A stretch of DNA of 64,000 bases, taken from assembly GCA_001949185.1 (NCBI GenBank), contig BDGG01000002.1, positions 4,640,448 to 4,704,447 of the forward strand. Reading direction: 5' to 3'. Positions 61,726 to 64,000 of the stretch are shown in pieces. The translations under genes were made by a program, and so were the position numbers. The notes under the pieces were generated by a model. That model had not been told where the DNA came from, made no database searches, and saw only the letters and a list, made by a program, of their open reading frames with translations. Source of the stretch: Ramazzottius varieornatus (lineage: Eukaryota; Tardigrada; Eutardigrada; Parachela; Ramazzottiidae). Positions within the stretch are counted from its first letter, which is position 1. Each line of letters opens with the position of its first letter.

Positions 61726-64000
61726 CATCTGGCTACAGATGGCGCTGTGAACTAACCTTTCTGACAAATCTGGGCGTCTTACAAAATTTAACGTGCTTCT
61801 TAATTTGTCGAGATGTTAAAACGCCTCGGCAATTCCCGCGAAGAGCAAGTCCAGCTTCCAACTGCCGACTTATCCACCGTAAGCGAAGAGTTATTGGTCT
61901 TGGAGTACCGCTGTGGCAAATGCAGCAGAGTACTCGCCCTCGGAACAAGGAGAACAGCGATCCGTTATCAGGATCCGCTATCAGAGCCTGCATGAGTTCA
62001 ATCATGGAGGAACAAACTGTAATATTGAATTGGGAAGGACCTGTTATCGATCTGTCTTACGAAACAATGTGCAACACCTGTAATTGTACGATATCAGCAA
62101 GGTGCGTGTCCAGAACCTTCACAGCCGCAGACCGCGGTATTTGATCAAACTATCCTGGCGTGCCGCTAACAATGTGCAAAACGCTGTTAAGGTTCTCGCC
62201 GTCTTTTACTATGTCCGGTGTACTTGATTGTTTCGAAACACCTCGGTGGTTAAATCCGTGTATGTGCCGATCTAACTGTTGGCCAGGAATTCTATCAACA
62301 GTTTGTCCATAAAGCTACGCCATCCGATTTATCGCGGACGTCTGTTGTAATCTTTAGTTCGTGTGATTACCTATAGATTACTTTATTGTCTGGAAGTGAA
62401 AGACGCGGCGGCAAGAGCGTTGAGCAAGCACTGCACATGTGCCACAGTGTAAATTACGTCTTGAGGTCCACCTTGATCCACTTGCATGCCACGTATGAGA
62501 AATCACCGCGCCGGCTTGATTGGCAGCAGAGCGTGCACTGCGTGTGAAGGTGTAACGACAAAATAAGAGGGTTCATTCTATTCTGATGTATGGATTCGGC
62601 CTTGTTATTGTTGACATTATACTATTTTTGCTGTGATCTACACAGCGAAATCTTACATGTCTAAGTGAGCGACGCTTCTCAAGTACCTAATTCATGTTAA
62701 GATCAAGACCACTGTACCTGGGTTCCCAGCGCCGGAGTCGATGGTTTCACTTACTGGAGCACTGCATGATCATCATTGATTATGTCGTAACGAGTGGTCG
62801 ATGAAAAGTTTGCGCTGTTTCGGCTCAAGACTACTCGTTCTCCACCTTTGTCCGACAAAACCCTACCGTTTTCCAAACTTTCGCCGGATTATACCATACC
62901 CGGATTATCTGCTTTAACTTGGATCTCCTGCCTTTGTATATTCTCCTTTGCTTCCTCTGTGGAATATTTCGGTGCACTCGAATGAAGGACCTCTGGAGAG
63001 CAGTATAAGGGCACACCCTTTCTTCAATTGACCCATGCAGTGAAGATGATATTTGCGAAGGTACGAGTTTTTTTTCACGCAGTTCTGGAGTGATGCATCC
63101 CGACCAAGGGTCTTCGCTGACCAACGGATAAGCCAGTTATGGAAATGGCGAAGATTACAAGGTTTCTTGAGGTGTCAAACATCCCATGTATGAACGATCC
63201 AAAGTCGTGCAACTTCCGGGAAATCAAACATTATGCTAACAGTTGTTAGTTGCACAGATCAATAGGCCCTCTTCCTGCGACACTGAACTTGCCATGAACC
63301 TATAGACAGGGTGAGTTTTGTAATTGTTGACAAAGTTAGAAACAGCAAAGGGAAATTGGCCGCAATGTAGCTTTCGAGACAAGTTTATTGTTCTGCTTTC
63401 CACCTTGAGCAAACACAGAGTTTGCGCTGCTGGTGTATCATCCGTAACGTCCCGCTTCTCACAGCTTGACCAATTAACGCCAACTGCTGTCGAACCAGTA
63501 GCGTTCAAGACTAGATTCTCGCGAGAAATTTGTCCAGTGTTTGACGCGATGGAAAACCTCGAGATTCAACTGAAATTCGCTTTGATATCTGGTAGAGTTT
63601 GGTTTTACGAGAAATCAAACGATATTCGCGCACCAGCATGCAATAACGCCCACGCGACTATAAAAGAAATGTTGAGTGAAGATTGTCTGACCGAAAAGTC
63701 TTCAAGGTGTTTCGTCGTGTGAGGGAGGCTGACTGGTGCCTGTGTGTACACTTGATCTTGATGTTGCCGCTTGACTAGGTTTTCGTGGTCTCGAATCGGA
63801 GCACTCGAACAACAAGTCCACACTCCATCGAGCAGATTTGAATAACCTCGCAGCGCTGTACCTGTGAGAGGTGGAGAAAGCTCATAAGATTAATTTTTTG
63901 CCGTCGTGGGAGCAAAATAGCTCTCAAGGTCAGCAGAATCGTCGTACATCAGGACAGAATCCTAACGGCAAGTTCCGACCTCAAACTAAAGAAGAGGTAA
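61726..64000. other. Downstream of Wnt5, no recognised gene
   Basis: The first few hundred bases are probably the Wnt5 3' untranslated region. The longest frame is 63324-63722 (+, 132 codons). It has no recognisable motif and no splice-linked neighbours, so I do not call it. Confidence 0.4.

Noticed and set aside
63324-63722. 132-codon + frame near the right end
   Set aside because: It has no recognisable domain and no supporting exons, and its composition resembles the flanking non-coding DNA.

Overview
This window is animal nuclear DNA with spliced genes. Introns are mostly 50-100 bp with GT-AG borders, genes lie on both strands, and base composition is moderate. The gene set is metazoan: a two-finger GATA factor, Wnt5, Crk, a WNK kinase, TM9SF3, LMBR1, an SLC22 transporter, a TRH/ETH-receptor-like GPCR and a Bicaudal-C-like KH protein. 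Short introns and high gene density suggest a small-genome invertebrate. A tardigrade or a similar compact ecdysozoan is my guess, but nothing in the sequence proves it. I saw no bacterial operons, CRISPR arrays, rRNA or convincing tRNA genes.

Layout: 1-1989 has no recognised gene. 1990-4639 (-) holds the GATA factor, incomplete at both ends. 4640-11572 is intergenic. 11573-15956 (-) is a secreted, probably GPI-anchored protein with a duplicated DUF7044/7042/7043-type module, resolved to 13 exons. 15957-21495 is intergenic. 21496-24025 (-) is LMBR1, a complete 12-exon model of 508 aa. About 50 bp away and divergent, a Bicaudal-C-like KH gene runs on + (24075-26510), followed by one member (26673-27660) of an unrecognised paralogous pair. 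28189-30226 (-) is an SLC22 transporter (608 aa). 31405-35810 (-) is a peptide GPCR (430 aa). 38819-40890 (+) is TM9SF3. 41290-44146 (+) has a PPR-like block and the second paralogue. 44629-52496 (-) is a WNK kinase (1108 aa). 53722-54884 (+) is Crk (267 aa). 57646-61725 (+) is Wnt5 (377 aa). 61726-64000 shows nothing I can assign.

Nearly all complete models were checked by exon phase: exon lengths sum to whole codons and splice sites are GT-AG, apart from two GC-AG introns. WNK and Crk are divergent neighbours, as are LMBR1 and the KH gene. The genes look like unlinked housekeeping and signalling functions, not one pathway, although Wnt5, Crk and WNK are all signalling components.

The most notable non-genic content is mobile and structured DNA. 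About 14 copies of a roughly 100-bp palindromic repeat share the core AAGTGGCGCAC...GTGCGCCACTT. Most copies with a known context are inside introns, including three in Wnt5 and two in WNK. There is also a hAT-type miniature element with an exact 8-bp target duplication (43743-43915) and a 151-bp near-perfect foldback (46363-46513).
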